Source: Candidatus Ornithomonoglobus merdipullorum (lineage in GTDB: Bacteria > Bacillota > Clostridia > UBA1381). From it: DNA of 36,905 nt. Position numbers and translations under genes: made by a program. The stretch spans positions 1 to 36,905 of the forward strand of contig DVNB01000069.1 in NCBI GenBank assembly GCA_018714695.1. The letters are read 5' to 3'. Below the pieces are notes generated by a model. That model made no database searches, was not told where the DNA came from, and saw only the letters and a program-made list of their open reading frames with translations. Within the stretch, counting starts at the first letter, position 1, and the number at the start of each line of letters is the position of its first letter. Shown here in pieces: positions 16,886-25,482 of this stretch.

Positions 16886-17662
16886 ATGAAAAGATATTTT
16901 GCATTGATAGCCATGCTTGCGGTGTTCCTGTTCCCGACGTTCGCGGATGCGGCGTCTGTCGCGATAGATCCCGTGAGCGACTATGCGGATATGCTCACCG
17001 ATGCGGAGGAAAGCGAGCTTGAACAGCGGCTTGAATACATAAGAAACACATACGCGGCGGATACGGCGATAGTCACGGTCCCGACGCTTGACGGCAAAAG
17101 CGCGGAGGCATATGCCGATGATTTTTATGACTATAACGGCTACGGGATCGGTCCGGACGATTCGGGGATACTGCTTTTGATCTCACGAGAGCCGCGAAAC
17201 TATCATATGACCACGATGGGCAGATGCTTTGACATATTCAATGACGCCGCGATAGACTATATGTGCTCGAATGTCGAGGCACAGCTGAGGAACGACAATT
17301 ACTACGAGGCGTGTATGAGATTTGCGGAGGACTGTGAGTCGGTGCTTTCGGACTATGAAAACGGTGAGCGGTTTGAGGAGCCTAAGAGTGTCGGGATGCT
17401 CTTTATCATGCTCGGCATTGCGCTCGTTCTGGCGATAACGATAACGGCGGCGGCAAAGTCGTCGATGAAGAATGCAAGACCGGGAGTGAATGCCGACCTC
17501 TATGCCGAGGGGCGCAAGGTCAACCTCATTGGCTCGCGCGACGTTTTTCTGTACAGCGATGTGACCAAAACGCCGATACCGAAGCAGCAGAGCGGCGGAG
17601 GCTCAACGGGGCATATATCGTCGAGCGGCAGAATGCACGGCGGAGGCGGCGGAAGCTATTGA
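16886..17662 (+). CDS. TPM domain membrane protein, YdjH-like
   Basis: 258 residues. Signal peptide or N-terminal anchor (MKRYFALIAMLAVFLFPTF, cleaved around ADAA), then a TPM (Psb32/MOLO-1/YgcG-type) domain: VSDYADMLTDAEESELEQRL, ADTAIVTVPTLDGKSAEAYA, then GPDDSGILLLISREPRNYHM. A second hydrophobic segment (VGMLFIMLGIALVLAITIT) and a Gly-rich C-terminus ending HGGGGGSY are typical of the group. The start is ATG 16886 with GGAGG 5 bases upstream, rather than TTG 16868. It is the second gene of the ydjGHI-like operon and is predicted to act at the membrane with its neighbours. Confidence 0.85.
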   Translation: MKRYFALIAMLAVFLFPTFADAASVAIDPVSDYADMLTDAEESELEQRLEYIRNTYAADTAIVTVPTLDGKSAEAYADDFYDYNGYGIGPDDSGILLLISREPRNYHMTTMGRCFDIFNDAAIDYMCSNVEAQLRNDNYYEACMRFAEDCESVLSDYENGERFEEPKSVGMLFIMLGIALVLAITITAAAKSSMKNARPGVNADLYAEGRKVNLIGSRDVFLYSDVTKTPIPKQQSGGGSTGHISSSGRMHGGGGGSY

Positions 17663-17679
17663 TATGAAAGGAGAATACT

Positions 17680-18948
17680 ATGGGACTTATAAAGGCGGCT
17701 TTAGGCGCCGCGGGCGGCGCGCTGGCGGATCAGTGGAAGGAGTATTTTTACTGTGATTCGCTCGACAGCGATGTGCTTGCGGTAAAAGGCAGAAAAAGAA
17801 CGGGAAAAAGGAGCTCGAACAGGCGCGGCGACGACAATGTGATCTCGGATGGTTCGGTCATAGCCGTGAATGAGGGGCAGTGCATGATGATAGTGGAAAA
17901 CGGCATGGTAACGGAGCTTTGCGCAGTTCCGGGCGAGTTTGTCTACGACAATTCGAGCGAGCCGAGCATTTTTTGCGGTGAGCTCGGGGACTCGGTGAGA
18001 AGAACGTTTGAGGAGATAGGGAAACGGTTTTCGTTCGGCGGAGAGGCGGCTGCCGATCAGCGCGTGTACTATTTCAACACCAAGGAGATAGTGGGGAACA
18101 AGTACGGGACACCCGCTCCCGTGCCGTTTCGTGTAGTGGACAGGAATATCGGGCTTGACATGGATATCTCGATCAGGTGCCACGGCGAGTATTCGTACAG
18201 GATAACGGATCCGCTGCTGTTCTATACCAACGTATGCGGTAATTTCGATGATGAGTTTACCCGCGATATGATAGAAGGTCAGCTCCGTACCGAGCTTATG
18301 ACAGCTCTGCAGCCGGCGTTTGCGAAGATATCTGAAATGGGGATAAGGTACAGTGCTTTGCCGGGTCATACGTTTGAGCTGGCGGAGGCGCTGAATTCGG
18401 TGCTTTCTCCGAAGTGGGGAAAACTTCGTGGGATAGAGATAGTATCGGTCGGCGTATCATCGGTAAAGGCGTCCGAGGAGGACGAGGAGATGATAAAGGA
18501 GCTGCAGAGAAATGCGGCGTTCCGCGATCCGTCAATGGCTGCGGCGCATATGGTCGGCGCGCAGGCGGAGGCGATGCAGAGCGCGGCGAAAAACAGTGCA
18601 GGAGCAATGACCGGGTTTATGGGTTATTCGGCAGCCGCATCAGCCGGCGGAGTAAATGCCGGAGATCTATTCAAGATGGCGTCCGAACAGAGCAGGGAGA
18701 GTAACGCAGCTAATATGAGCGGTGAATGGATATGCTCGTGCGGTGCGAAAAACAGCGGAAAGTTCTGTTCCGAGTGCGGCGCACCGAAGGGCAGCGGCGA
18801 GTGGGTCTGCTCCTGCGGAGCGAGAAACACGGGGAAATTCTGTTCGGAGTGCGGTGCACCGAGACCGAACGGTGAGTGGGTCTGCACCTGCGGGGCAAAG
18901 AATACGGGAAAGTTCTGCTCCGAATGCGGTGCGCCAAGACGCGGCTGA
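17680..18948 (+). CDS. SPFH domain protein with three tandem zinc ribbons, YdjI-like
   Basis: 422 residues. An N-terminal SPFH/band-7-like region (about 45-290) includes VFRVVDRNIGLDMDI-type strands and SVLSPKWGKLRGIEIVSVGV, as in YdjI/'virion core' proteins. An Ala-rich amphipathic stretch (about 285-345) follows. The C-terminus is three near-identical 25-residue zinc ribbons (18721-18945), each with C-x-C and C-x-x-C pairs in the pattern CSCGA...FCSECGAP. SPFH proteins oligomerise on membranes and build scaffold domains. This copy is about 100 residues longer than the usual 320-residue YdjI because of the ribbons. It is the third gene of the operon; its ribosome binding site is AAAGGAG. Confidence 0.85.
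   Translation: MGLIKAALGAAGGALADQWKEYFYCDSLDSDVLAVKGRKRTGKRSSNRRGDDNVISDGSVIAVNEGQCMMIVENGMVTELCAVPGEFVYDNSSEPSIFCGELGDSVRRTFEEIGKRFSFGGEAAADQRVYYFNTKEIVGNKYGTPAPVPFRVVDRNIGLDMDISIRCHGEYSYRITDPLLFYTNVCGNFDDEFTRDMIEGQLRTELMTALQPAFAKISEMGIRYSALPGHTFELAEALNSVLSPKWGKLRGIEIVSVGVSSVKASEEDEEMIKELQRNAAFRDPSMAAAHMVGAQAEAMQSAAKNSAGAMTGFMGYSAAASAGGVNAGDLFKMASEQSRESNAANMSGEWICSCGAKNSGKFCSECGAPKGSGEWVCSCGARNTGKFCSECGAPRPNGEWVCTCGAKNTGKFCSECGAPRRG
18721..18945 (+). repeat. Three tandem 75-base zinc-ribbon repeats
   Basis: Three in-frame units (18721-18795, 18796-18870, 18871-18945) each encode GEW-C-CGA-N-GKFCSECGAP. They differ mainly at synonymous or conservative positions, indicating local duplication of a zinc-ribbon module. 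Confidence 0.92.
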
Positions 18949-19025
18949 TGAGTTAGGATGTTGTTCAAAGAGGGCGGGAATGTAGCATTTTGTTTTTTAA
19001 TAAAATATGTGTGTGACGATCTGCC

Positions 19026-19084
19026 CTTGTCCCCCTCCAAATTTGCACCACGCTTTACGCGGCGCAAATTCGGAGGGGAACAAG
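19026..19084. repeat. Intergenic hairpin repeat, copy A
   Basis: A 21-base arm (19026-19046) pairs with 19064-19084 with two mismatches, and the interior CCACG/CGCGG nearly pairs too. The right end, 19066-19087, is identical over 22 bases to 22191-22212. The left arm resembles 21963-21980. It may also terminate the operon ending at 18948. Confidence 0.75.
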
Positions 19085-19095
19085 ATGGGGGTAAG

Positions 19096-19123
19096 TTGAC
19101 AAGCTACTAAAATATTATATAAA
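19096..19123 (+). promoter_or_regulatory. Promoter of the lyase-family gene
   Basis: TTGACA (19096-19101), a 16-base spacer and TATAAA (19118-19123). Transcription would begin near 19130, making the ATG at 19132 effectively leaderless and unlikely. Confidence 0.7.
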
Positions 19124-19149
19124 AAATATATATGAAGGGAGTTTTAAAG

Positions 19150-21735
19150 TTGGAAGAGGTTAAAATGAAATGGCTCGATTCAAGAGTCAAAGGGGGATGT
19201 GTAACGTTTGGCGTTCCCCATGCGATGGGCGAGGTAAAAAAGGGCGAGACGTTATGTGTCACTCAGAACGGCAGTGAGATACCGTCACAGACGAAGCCTA
19301 TCGCATACTGGAATGACGGAAGCGTAAAGTGGACGTCGGTCGCAGCCGAGACGGACGGGTCGGAGATAACGGTGTCCAAGGGGACACATAATGAGCTGCC
19401 CGCCATGGCGGCAGAGGAGCGTGACGGCTCCGTTACCGTTGATAACGGACTGTTCAAGGCGGAGTTTTTTACCGGCAGCAGAACGCTTGTGAAAACGCCG
19501 GAGCTTGAGGTTGGCATACGCGCCGTAAAGTCGGTCGTAAAGTACGACGGCGACGACACGGTGAAGCGCAGCATACCGTTTTACGGTGAGGCAGACGAAT
19601 GTGTGATCGAGGACACGGGCGCGGTAAAGACGGTCGTGCGTATGAAGGGGACACATAAGGCTGCGGACGGCTCGGAGTTTCTGCAATTCATATTGAGATT
19701 TACACTGTATAAGAATTCAAACAAGCTCGATATAATGCATACGTTCATTTACGACGGAGACGCGCAGACAGATCTTATCGGCGGACTGAGCGTTGATGTT
19801 ACGCGAAAGATGAGCGGGTCTTGCATGAACAGGCGTGTAAAGCTTGCGGGCGACTATGGCATAATGCATGAGCCGCTCCAGATACTCAATGTCTGGAGAC
19901 CGAGGATAGGAACGAAGTATTACGATATGCAGATGCGCGGTGAAAACGTAGATGTTTCGGACGCGATAGACGCGAGAAACGGTCAGCCCTGCGCGGAGAT
20001 GCTCGACAATGTGACGATCTGGGACAGCTATAAGCTGTATCAGGCTACACCTGACAGCTTTATCGTTAAGAAGAGGACCGCTCCGGAGAAGTGCGCGTAT
20101 ATCGACGCCAATTTCGGCGGACGCTCAAAGGGACTCATGTACGCCGGTGATGAAAACGGCGGATTTGCAGTAGCCATGAGAAGCTTTTATCAGAAGGCGC
20201 CGTCGGCGGTAACCGCTTCCGGGCTTTCGTCAGACGCGGGAACGCTTTCGGCATGGATACATCCGACTGAGGCGGAACCGTTGGATATGCGCCATTACGA
20301 TACTATAGCGCATGACCAGACATATTACGAGGGTTATCCGTGGGTAGGCTCCGATCCTTACGGTGTTGCCGCGACCAACGAGATCTCTGTCATGGTATAT
20401 TCCGGCACGCCGTCTGACGAGAAATTGATGAATGACGCGGATGCCGTACAGCGCCCGGCGGTGGTGGTATGTGAGCCGCAGGTGTATAAGGATACCGATA
20501 TCATGGGTGTGTTCTCGCTGCCCGACAGATCAACGCCTCTCAAGGCGTGGCTTGAGGACGAGCTTGACAAAGCGGTAGATTTCTACATCAAGGAAGTGGA
20601 GCAGCGCCACTGGTACGGACTGTTTAACTATGGTGACGTGATGCACACCTATGATTACGGCAGACACTGCTGGAAATATGACATGGGCGGCTACGCATGG
20701 CAGAACACGGAGCTTGTGCCGACGCTCTGGCTGTGGTACGCGTTTTTAAGAAGCGGCCGCGGCGATATATTCGATATGGCGGAGGCTATGAGCCGTCATG
20801 CAGCCGATGTTGACGTGTATCACATAGGCGACAAGAAGGGCATAGGCAGCCGTCACAACGTTATCCACTGGGGCGACTCGTGCAAGGAGCCGAGAATAGC
20901 GATGGCGGGACATCACAGGGCGCTCTATTACATCATGGGCGGCGATCCGAGGATCGGCGATGTGTTCGACGATGTACGTGACGGCGACTTTGCGACGCTG
21001 AAGAACGATCCGCTCGGAGCGTTCTACGACAAGTCGGAGATGAAGCTGCCGACACACGCAAGGAGCGGTCCCGACTGGTCCACATACTGCTCAAACTGGT
21101 ACACAGAGTGGGAGAGACACGAGAATACAAAGTACCGTGACAAGATACAGACGGGTATAGACGATCTCAAGAAGGCGCCGATGAGGATGATCTCCGGCTC
21201 GAACTTCGAGTATGATCCGTACACCGGACATCTCGGCTATATAGGCGAGAGCGCGGCGGGCGGCGCGCATCTGGCGGTGTGCATGGGCGGACCGCAGACA
21301 TGGATGGAGCTTGCGAATTTGCTCGATGATGATGTGTTCAAGGATATGCTGATCCAGTACGGCGAGTTCTATTACCTGTCGGTCGAGGATAAGGTAAAGG
21401 CATCGAACGGGCTGCTCACCGGAAACGGTTTCGTATACCCGTACATGGCAGCCGGCATGGTAGGCTATGCGGCAAGGGAGACGAAGAACGAAAAGCTTGC
21501 GTACCAGGTATGGCAGGTGCTGATACATTCGCTCGCAGGAAAGGACAAGGACGAGGGCTTTGACAAGGAAGTGATAGAGAACTACTTCAACAACAGGGCG
21601 CTCGACGAGATGTTCTGGATAAGCACGAACTTCACGGCGCAGTGGTGCCTGAACACGATAGTGGCGCTGGAGCTGACGAAGGATTACATGAAGGATACAA
21701 AGGAAGAATATGAATGGGAGGACTGGGTCAAGTGA
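19150..21735 (+). CDS. YetA/PcRGLX-type exo-rhamnogalacturonan lyase family protein
   Basis: About 861 residues, close to B. subtilis YetA (857). The opening EVKMKWLDSRVKGG, then TFGVPHAMGEV and PIAYWNDGSVKW, match the N-terminal domain of the PcRGLX/YetA family, related to polysaccharide lyase PL26. A middle beta-rich region follows to about 430, then a helical toroid-like C-terminal domain with motifs such as TYYEGYPWVGSDPYG and RHWYGLFNYGDVMHTYDYGR. There is no signal peptide, so it acts on imported pectin (rhamnogalacturonan) fragments in the cytoplasm. The start is uncertain: TTG 19150 has AAGGGAG 8 bases upstream; ATG 19165 is the alternative; ATG 19132 has no ribosome binding site. It is monocistronic with its own terminator, and no transporter is linked. 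Lyase activity is inferred. Confidence 0.78.
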   Translation: MEEVKMKWLDSRVKGGCVTFGVPHAMGEVKKGETLCVTQNGSEIPSQTKPIAYWNDGSVKWTSVAAETDGSEITVSKGTHNELPAMAAEERDGSVTVDNGLFKAEFFTGSRTLVKTPELEVGIRAVKSVVKYDGDDTVKRSIPFYGEADECVIEDTGAVKTVVRMKGTHKAADGSEFLQFILRFTLYKNSNKLDIMHTFIYDGDAQTDLIGGLSVDVTRKMSGSCMNRRVKLAGDYGIMHEPLQILNVWRPRIGTKYYDMQMRGENVDVSDAIDARNGQPCAEMLDNVTIWDSYKLYQATPDSFIVKKRTAPEKCAYIDANFGGRSKGLMYAGDENGGFAVAMRSFYQKAPSAVTASGLSSDAGTLSAWIHPTEAEPLDMRHYDTIAHDQTYYEGYPWVGSDPYGVAATNEISVMVYSGTPSDEKLMNDADAVQRPAVVVCEPQVYKDTDIMGVFSLPDRSTPLKAWLEDELDKAVDFYIKEVEQRHWYGLFNYGDVMHTYDYGRHCWKYDMGGYAWQNTELVPTLWLWYAFLRSGRGDIFDMAEAMSRHAADVDVYHIGDKKGIGSRHNVIHWGDSCKEPRIAMAGHHRALYYIMGGDPRIGDVFDDVRDGDFATLKNDPLGAFYDKSEMKLPTHARSGPDWSTYCSNWYTEWERHENTKYRDKIQTGIDDLKKAPMRMISGSNFEYDPYTGHLGYIGESAAGGAHLAVCMGGPQTWMELANLLDDDVFKDMLIQYGEFYYLSVEDKVKASNGLLTGNGFVYPYMAAGMVGYAARETKNEKLAYQVWQVLIHSLAGKDKDEGFDKEVIENYFNNRALDEMFWISTNFTAQWCLNTIVALELTKDYMKDTKEEYEWEDWVK

Positions 21736-21753
21736 TCCGTCTGACCGCACGAG

Positions 21754-21783
21754 AGCCCCGCATCGGTATGATGCGGGGCTTTT
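21754..21783 (+). terminator. Terminator of the lyase-family gene
   Basis: AGCCCCGCATC (21754-21764) pairs perfectly with GATGCGGGGCT (21770-21780), followed by TTT. Outer CGCAC/GTGCG arms flank it at 21746-21750 and 21784-21788. Confidence 0.92.
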
Positions 21784-21868
21784 GTGCGATGTGCTGGTGG
21801 CGGCTGTAATGTGGAAACTCAGCTCGGCAGGGATAGATATTGCATCCGCCATGCATAAAAGTAATATA

Positions 21869-21906
21869 ATTCAAAAACCGTGAGTGCTTTCTCACGGTTT
21901 TTGAAT
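21869..21906. terminator. Perfect 16-bp hairpin, terminator-like
   Basis: ATTCAAAAACCGTGAG (21869-21884) pairs with CTCACGGTTTTTGAAT (21891-21906) around a 6-base loop. Both strands carry a T-run next to a GC-rich stem, so it could terminate in either direction, including readthrough from the engB side. Confidence 0.7.
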
Positions 21907-21962
21907 ATCATCCAAAAGTCATTAATTTAACGGTTTAAGGGCAAATCACACCGTACTGCACA

Positions 21963-22212
21963 GCCTCGTCCCCATCCAAATCCGACTTGGCGGATTTGGG
22001 CAAGGGGGAAGCCGCCTTAGGCGGCAGGGGGTCCGAGCACCGTTTTAAGCCAAAGCTCAAGTATGCGCACCGTTATGCGAAATATATCACTATAGACAGT
22101 TGCGGTACCGTAGCGCACCGGACCCCTCGAACTCCGGCTCACGCCCGAGTTCGTTCCCCTTGCCCGAATTTCTGCCGCATTATGCGGCAAAAATTCGGAG
22201 GGGAACAAGATG
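21963..22212. repeat. Composite intergenic repeat, copies B and C
   Basis: The left end resembles the left arm of the 19026 repeat and contains CCAAATCCG/CGGATTTGG (21976-21999) and GCCGCC/GGCGGC (22011-22025). The right end holds a hairpin 22153-22206 with TGCCGCAT/ATGCGGCA at its tip, and a terminal 22 bases (22191-22212) identical to 19066-19087. The 59-base copy A looks like this element with its interior deleted. No reading frame is carried, so a MITE-like or REP-like element is the likely nature. Confidence 0.6.
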
Positions 22213-22419
22213 CAGAGCGTAACGGCATATATAGCTTAAGTTAATGGCATTGATAGTATCCGCCCGAATGTACGACAGAAACAACGTGCACTGCGGCAGA
22301 AATTATTATCATCTGATCGAATTTAGAATAAAACGGAGCAAAGGTGCTCCCTGCGCGGGCGGATGATATCCGCCCCTACAATACATGCAATGTGTGTGAC
22401 AGGGCAAGGCTGCGCGCGC

Positions 22420-23034
22420 TTAATCCTCGTACGGCAGGATCACTCCGAGCCGCATCATTTCGAGCATGTCTATCACCGAGATCTTGCCCTCATCGTCTGC
22501 GGTGGAGAAGGGAACAAGCACATCGTCTTCCGTCAGCTCGAGTGTGTCGGCTATATCGTTTAACCTGTCCTCGATCTCGCGCTTTTTGAGCTTGTCCGTC
22601 TTTGTCGCCACCACGATCAGCCGCTCGTGGTAGTGGCGGATCCAGTCTGCCATCTGCACGTCCTGCGCTGTGGGCGTGTGGCGGCTGTCTACGAGAAGTA
22701 TCGTCTGCACAAGCTGCTCACGGTTGGCGAGGTAGTCCTCCATCATGTCGCCCCACTTTGCGATCTCCTCCTTTGACCGCTTTGCGTAGCCGTAGCCCGG
22801 CAGATCGACAAGGTATATCTTCTCATCTATATTATAGAAGTTGATCGTGATCGTCTTTCCCGGTGTGCCCGAGACGCGGGCGAGCGATTTCCTGTTCAAA
22901 AGCTTGTTTATGAGCGAGGATTTGCCCACGTTCGAGCGTCCCGCAAAGGCGAATTCAGGGATCCCCGAGTCGGGGTACTGATTCTTTGCCACTGCGGATT
23001 TTTCAAATTTTGCGTTCTGAAAATTTATATTCAT
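22420..23034 (-). CDS. engB: Ribosome biogenesis GTPase EngB (YsxC/YihA)
   Basis: 204 residues, the standard EngB length. GTPase motifs: G1 GRSNVGKSSL (32-41), a G2 threonine after GTPGKT, G3 DLPGYG and G4 TKTDKL. The YAKRSKEEIAKW segment after G3 is typical. EngB is an essential cytoplasmic GTPase for late 50S subunit assembly. GGAG is 8 bases before the ATG. It lies 39 bases downstream of lon on the same strand, the common lon-ysxC order of Firmicutes, and is probably transcribed from the lon promoter. Confidence 0.96.
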   Translation of the reverse strand: MNINFQNAKFEKSAVAKNQYPDSGIPEFAFAGRSNVGKSSLINKLLNRKSLARVSGTPGKTITINFYNIDEKIYLVDLPGYGYAKRSKEEIAKWGDMMEDYLANREQLVQTILLVDSRHTPTAQDVQMADWIRHYHERLIVVATKTDKLKKREIEDRLNDIADTLELTEDDVLVPFSTADDEGKISVIDMLEMMRLGVILPYED

Positions 23035-23073
23035 TATTTTTCTCCATTCCGCCGCGGGGAAGCGGCAATGCTG

Positions 23074-25386
23074 TTATGTCAGCGCGTTTTGGAGCACGCT
23101 GTCCATGTTCGATACGGGTATGAATTTTATGCCGTCGCGTATCTCCTTCGGCACGTCGTCTATGTCGGGCGTATTCTCCTCGGGGATTATCACCGTTCTT
23201 ATGCCCGCGCGGTATGCCGCCATCGATTTTTCCTTTAAGCCGCCTATCGGCAGTACCCTTCCGCGGAGTGTTATCTCGCCGGTCATTGCGACGTCACGCC
23301 TTACGGGATGGTTTGTGAGCGACGACACAACAGCTGTCGCCATCGTTATGCCCGCCGAAGGTCCGTCCTTCGGAACGGCGCCCTCGGGAACATGGATATG
23401 TATGTCCTTATCCTTGTGGAAGGATCCGTCTATATGCAGCTTGTCGGCATTCGAGCGGATGTAGCTTATCGCGGCATGGGCGCTTTCCTTCATAACGTCG
23501 CCGAGCTTTCCTGTCAGCTCCACCTTGCCGCTGCCGCTCATGACGTTTACTTCAATCGAGAGCGTTTCACCGCCGACGCTTGTCCATGCCAGTCCGCGCG
23601 CGACGCCTACCTCGTCATGCTCGTTCATCATGTCAAAATGGTATTTTTCCTTGCCGAGATATTCCTCAAGGTTTTCAGCCGTCACCGTCACCGATTCGCA
23701 GCCGGTCTCGAGTATCTGCTTTGCGGCCTTGCGGCAGAGCGCCTCAAGCGTCTGCTCAAGCTTTCTCACTCCCGCCTCGCGCGTATAGCTGTCTATTATC
23801 TTGTTTATTGCCTCGTCCGTTATCGAGAACTGCTCGGACTTCATGCCTGTCTTTGTGAGAGCCTTCTTTATAAGATAATCGTGCGCTATGTGGAATTTTT
23901 CGCTTCCCGTGTAGCCGGAGAGCCTTATTATCTCCATTCTGTCGAGTAGAGGCTGCGCTATGCGGTCGAGCGTGTTCGCGGTGGTTATGAACAGCACGTT
24001 CGAGAGATCAAACGGTACTTCTATGTAGTGGTCGCGGAAAGCGAAATTCTGCTCGTTATCCAGTACTTCCAAAAGCGCCGCCGAGGGGTCGCCCTTGTAG
24101 TCGGCTCCCATCTTATCGATCTCGTCAAGCAGGATAAGCGGGTTCTTCACCTTCGCCTCGCGCATCGCCGCCATGATCCTTCCTTCCATCGCGCCTATGT
24201 ATGTCTTTCTGTGACCGCGTATGTCAGACTCGTCATGTATTCCGCCCAAGGATACGCGAACGAATTTTCTGCCCAGCGCGCGGGCGATCGATCTTGCGAT
24301 CGAGGTCTTGCCGACTCCGGGCGGACCTTCAAGGCAGAGAACAGTCGCATTCCTGCCGTTTGTCATCTTTCTGACGGCGAGAAATTCAAGTATGCGCTCT
24401 TTTACCTTTTCAAGACCGTAATGATCCTCCTCAAGTATCTGCTGCGCCTTCTTTATATCGAATTTTTCGCGCGTGTATTTGTTCCATGGCAGGTCGAGCA
24501 CGGTCTCAAGATATGTTCTCAGTACCGAGCTGTCTGCGTTTGAGGCGGGGAGGCGGGAGAAACGTTTCACGTCCTTTTCAAGCTTTTCAGCCGTCTCCTT
24601 GCTCATCCGTGCCTTTTTGATGCGCTCCGAAAATTCCTCGGCCTCGGCGCTGACGCCGTCCTTTTCGCCGAGCTCCTCCTGTATCACCTGCATCTGCTCA
24701 CGCAGATAGTATTCGCGCTGGTTCTGATCCATTCTCTGCTTCGTTTTGCGCATTATCGACTGCTCTATCCCGGCGATCTCAATGAGGTTTTGCAGCCTCA
24801 GTATCAGCTCGTCCGCGCGGGAGGTGAAGTCAAGCTCCTTTAAAAGACTGAGCTTTACTTCAAAATCGAAATCTACCGTCGCCGCGACGTTGTCGCATAG
24901 CTGTCCAAGATGGTTCACGCTCATGATACTCATGAACCGCTCCGGCTGGAGGCGCGTGCTTACCGAAAAATATTCCTCAAATTTCTTCTTCACCGAACGG
25001 CAGTATGCTGCCTCAACGCTCGTTATCTCCGAATATGTCTCATCGACGCGCTCGACGGCGAGCTTGAAGAACGGCTCCTCCTGATAGTATCCGCGCGCGA
25101 TGCCGCGGCAGATACCCTTTGCGATAACTCTTGTCCCGTTCCCCGGGAGCTGCATTATCTGCTTTATCTGAGCGATGGTGCCGATCATTTCAAGGTCGTC
25201 AAACTTCGGTCTCATATTCCCTACGTCCTTTTGCGGGACAAGGAATACATAGGAATTGTTTGTATTCGCGTCGAGGACAGCCTTTACCGATACATCCCTT
25301 GCAACGTCGAAGTTGAGCTGCATATACGGAAATACAACAAGTCCACGCATAGGTACCGCAGGCAGAATTTGTGTATTATTATCCAA
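23074..25386 (-). CDS. lon: ATP-dependent protease Lon
   Basis: 770 residues. N-terminal substrate-binding domain (LPAVPMRGLVVFPYM), AAA+ module with Walker A GPPGVGKTS and Walker B ILLDEIDK, then a protease domain with the Ser-Lys dyad: Ser in PKDGPSAG and Lys in LPIGGLKEKSMAA. It is a soluble hexamer that degrades misfolded and regulatory proteins. The start is TTG 25386: TTGGAGTG lies 8 bases upstream, and the promoter -10 box (25438-25443) places transcription start near 25431, which excludes the longer frame from 25449. The translated N-terminus would be DNNTQILPAVP after fMet. Confidence 0.95.
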   Translation of the reverse strand: MDNNTQILPAVPMRGLVVFPYMQLNFDVARDVSVKAVLDANTNNSYVFLVPQKDVGNMRPKFDDLEMIGTIAQIKQIMQLPGNGTRVIAKGICRGIARGYYQEEPFFKLAVERVDETYSEITSVEAAYCRSVKKKFEEYFSVSTRLQPERFMSIMSVNHLGQLCDNVAATVDFDFEVKLSLLKELDFTSRADELILRLQNLIEIAGIEQSIMRKTKQRMDQNQREYYLREQMQVIQEELGEKDGVSAEAEEFSERIKKARMSKETAEKLEKDVKRFSRLPASNADSSVLRTYLETVLDLPWNKYTREKFDIKKAQQILEEDHYGLEKVKERILEFLAVRKMTNGRNATVLCLEGPPGVGKTSIARSIARALGRKFVRVSLGGIHDESDIRGHRKTYIGAMEGRIMAAMREAKVKNPLILLDEIDKMGADYKGDPSAALLEVLDNEQNFAFRDHYIEVPFDLSNVLFITTANTLDRIAQPLLDRMEIIRLSGYTGSEKFHIAHDYLIKKALTKTGMKSEQFSITDEAINKIIDSYTREAGVRKLEQTLEALCRKAAKQILETGCESVTVTAENLEEYLGKEKYHFDMMNEHDEVGVARGLAWTSVGGETLSIEVNVMSGSGKVELTGKLGDVMKESAHAAISYIRSNADKLHIDGSFHKDKDIHIHVPEGAVPKDGPSAGITMATAVVSSLTNHPVRRDVAMTGEITLRGRVLPIGGLKEKSMAAYRAGIRTVIIPEENTPDIDDVPKEIRDGIKFIPVSNMDSVLQNALT

Positions 25387-25437
25387 TTTAGTATCACTCC
25401 AATGTTTACGATTTCCCAGTGTCTTCTGTAGAATAAG

Positions 25438-25466
25438 ATTATAGCACATGAGAGTGCCGTTTTCAA
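25438..25466 (-). promoter_or_regulatory. Promoter of lon-engB
   Basis: Minus-strand TTGAAA (25461-25466), a 17-base spacer and TATAAT (25438-25443). No CIRCE or CtsR operator is recognisable here. Confidence 0.85.
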
Positions 25467-25482
25467 CTGTTTTTTTCTGTGT

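Larger units (their letters stand above)
21784..22419. other. Gene-free, hairpin- and repeat-rich spacer
   Basis: No convincing gene on either strand; the short frames lack ribosome binding sites and run through hairpins. Contents: a perfect 16-bp hairpin (21869-21906), the composite repeat 21963-22212, a 6-bp hairpin GGAGCA/TGCTCC (22335-22350), and GGGCGGAT/ATCCGCCC (22357-22375), whose ATCCGCCC half recurs near 22257. It separates the plus-strand lyase gene from the minus-strand engB. Confidence 0.8.

Noticed and set aside
18721-18945. Regular repeats that might suggest a CRISPR-like array
   Set aside because: The repeats are contiguous, in frame and encode zinc ribbons; there are no unique spacers.
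21091-21852. Minus-strand frame of 253 codons under the lyase gene
   Set aside because: It runs antisense through conserved lyase-family sequence and the terminator, with no independent start signals.
22344-22589. Short plus-strand frames running into engB
   Set aside because: They cross hairpin repeats and lie antisense to engB, with no ribosome binding site.
25441-25460. Possible CIRCE heat-shock operator near the lon promoter
   Set aside because: GCAC and GTGC halves are present but separated by 6 bases, whereas CIRCE requires TTAGCACTC-N9-GAGTGCTAA.
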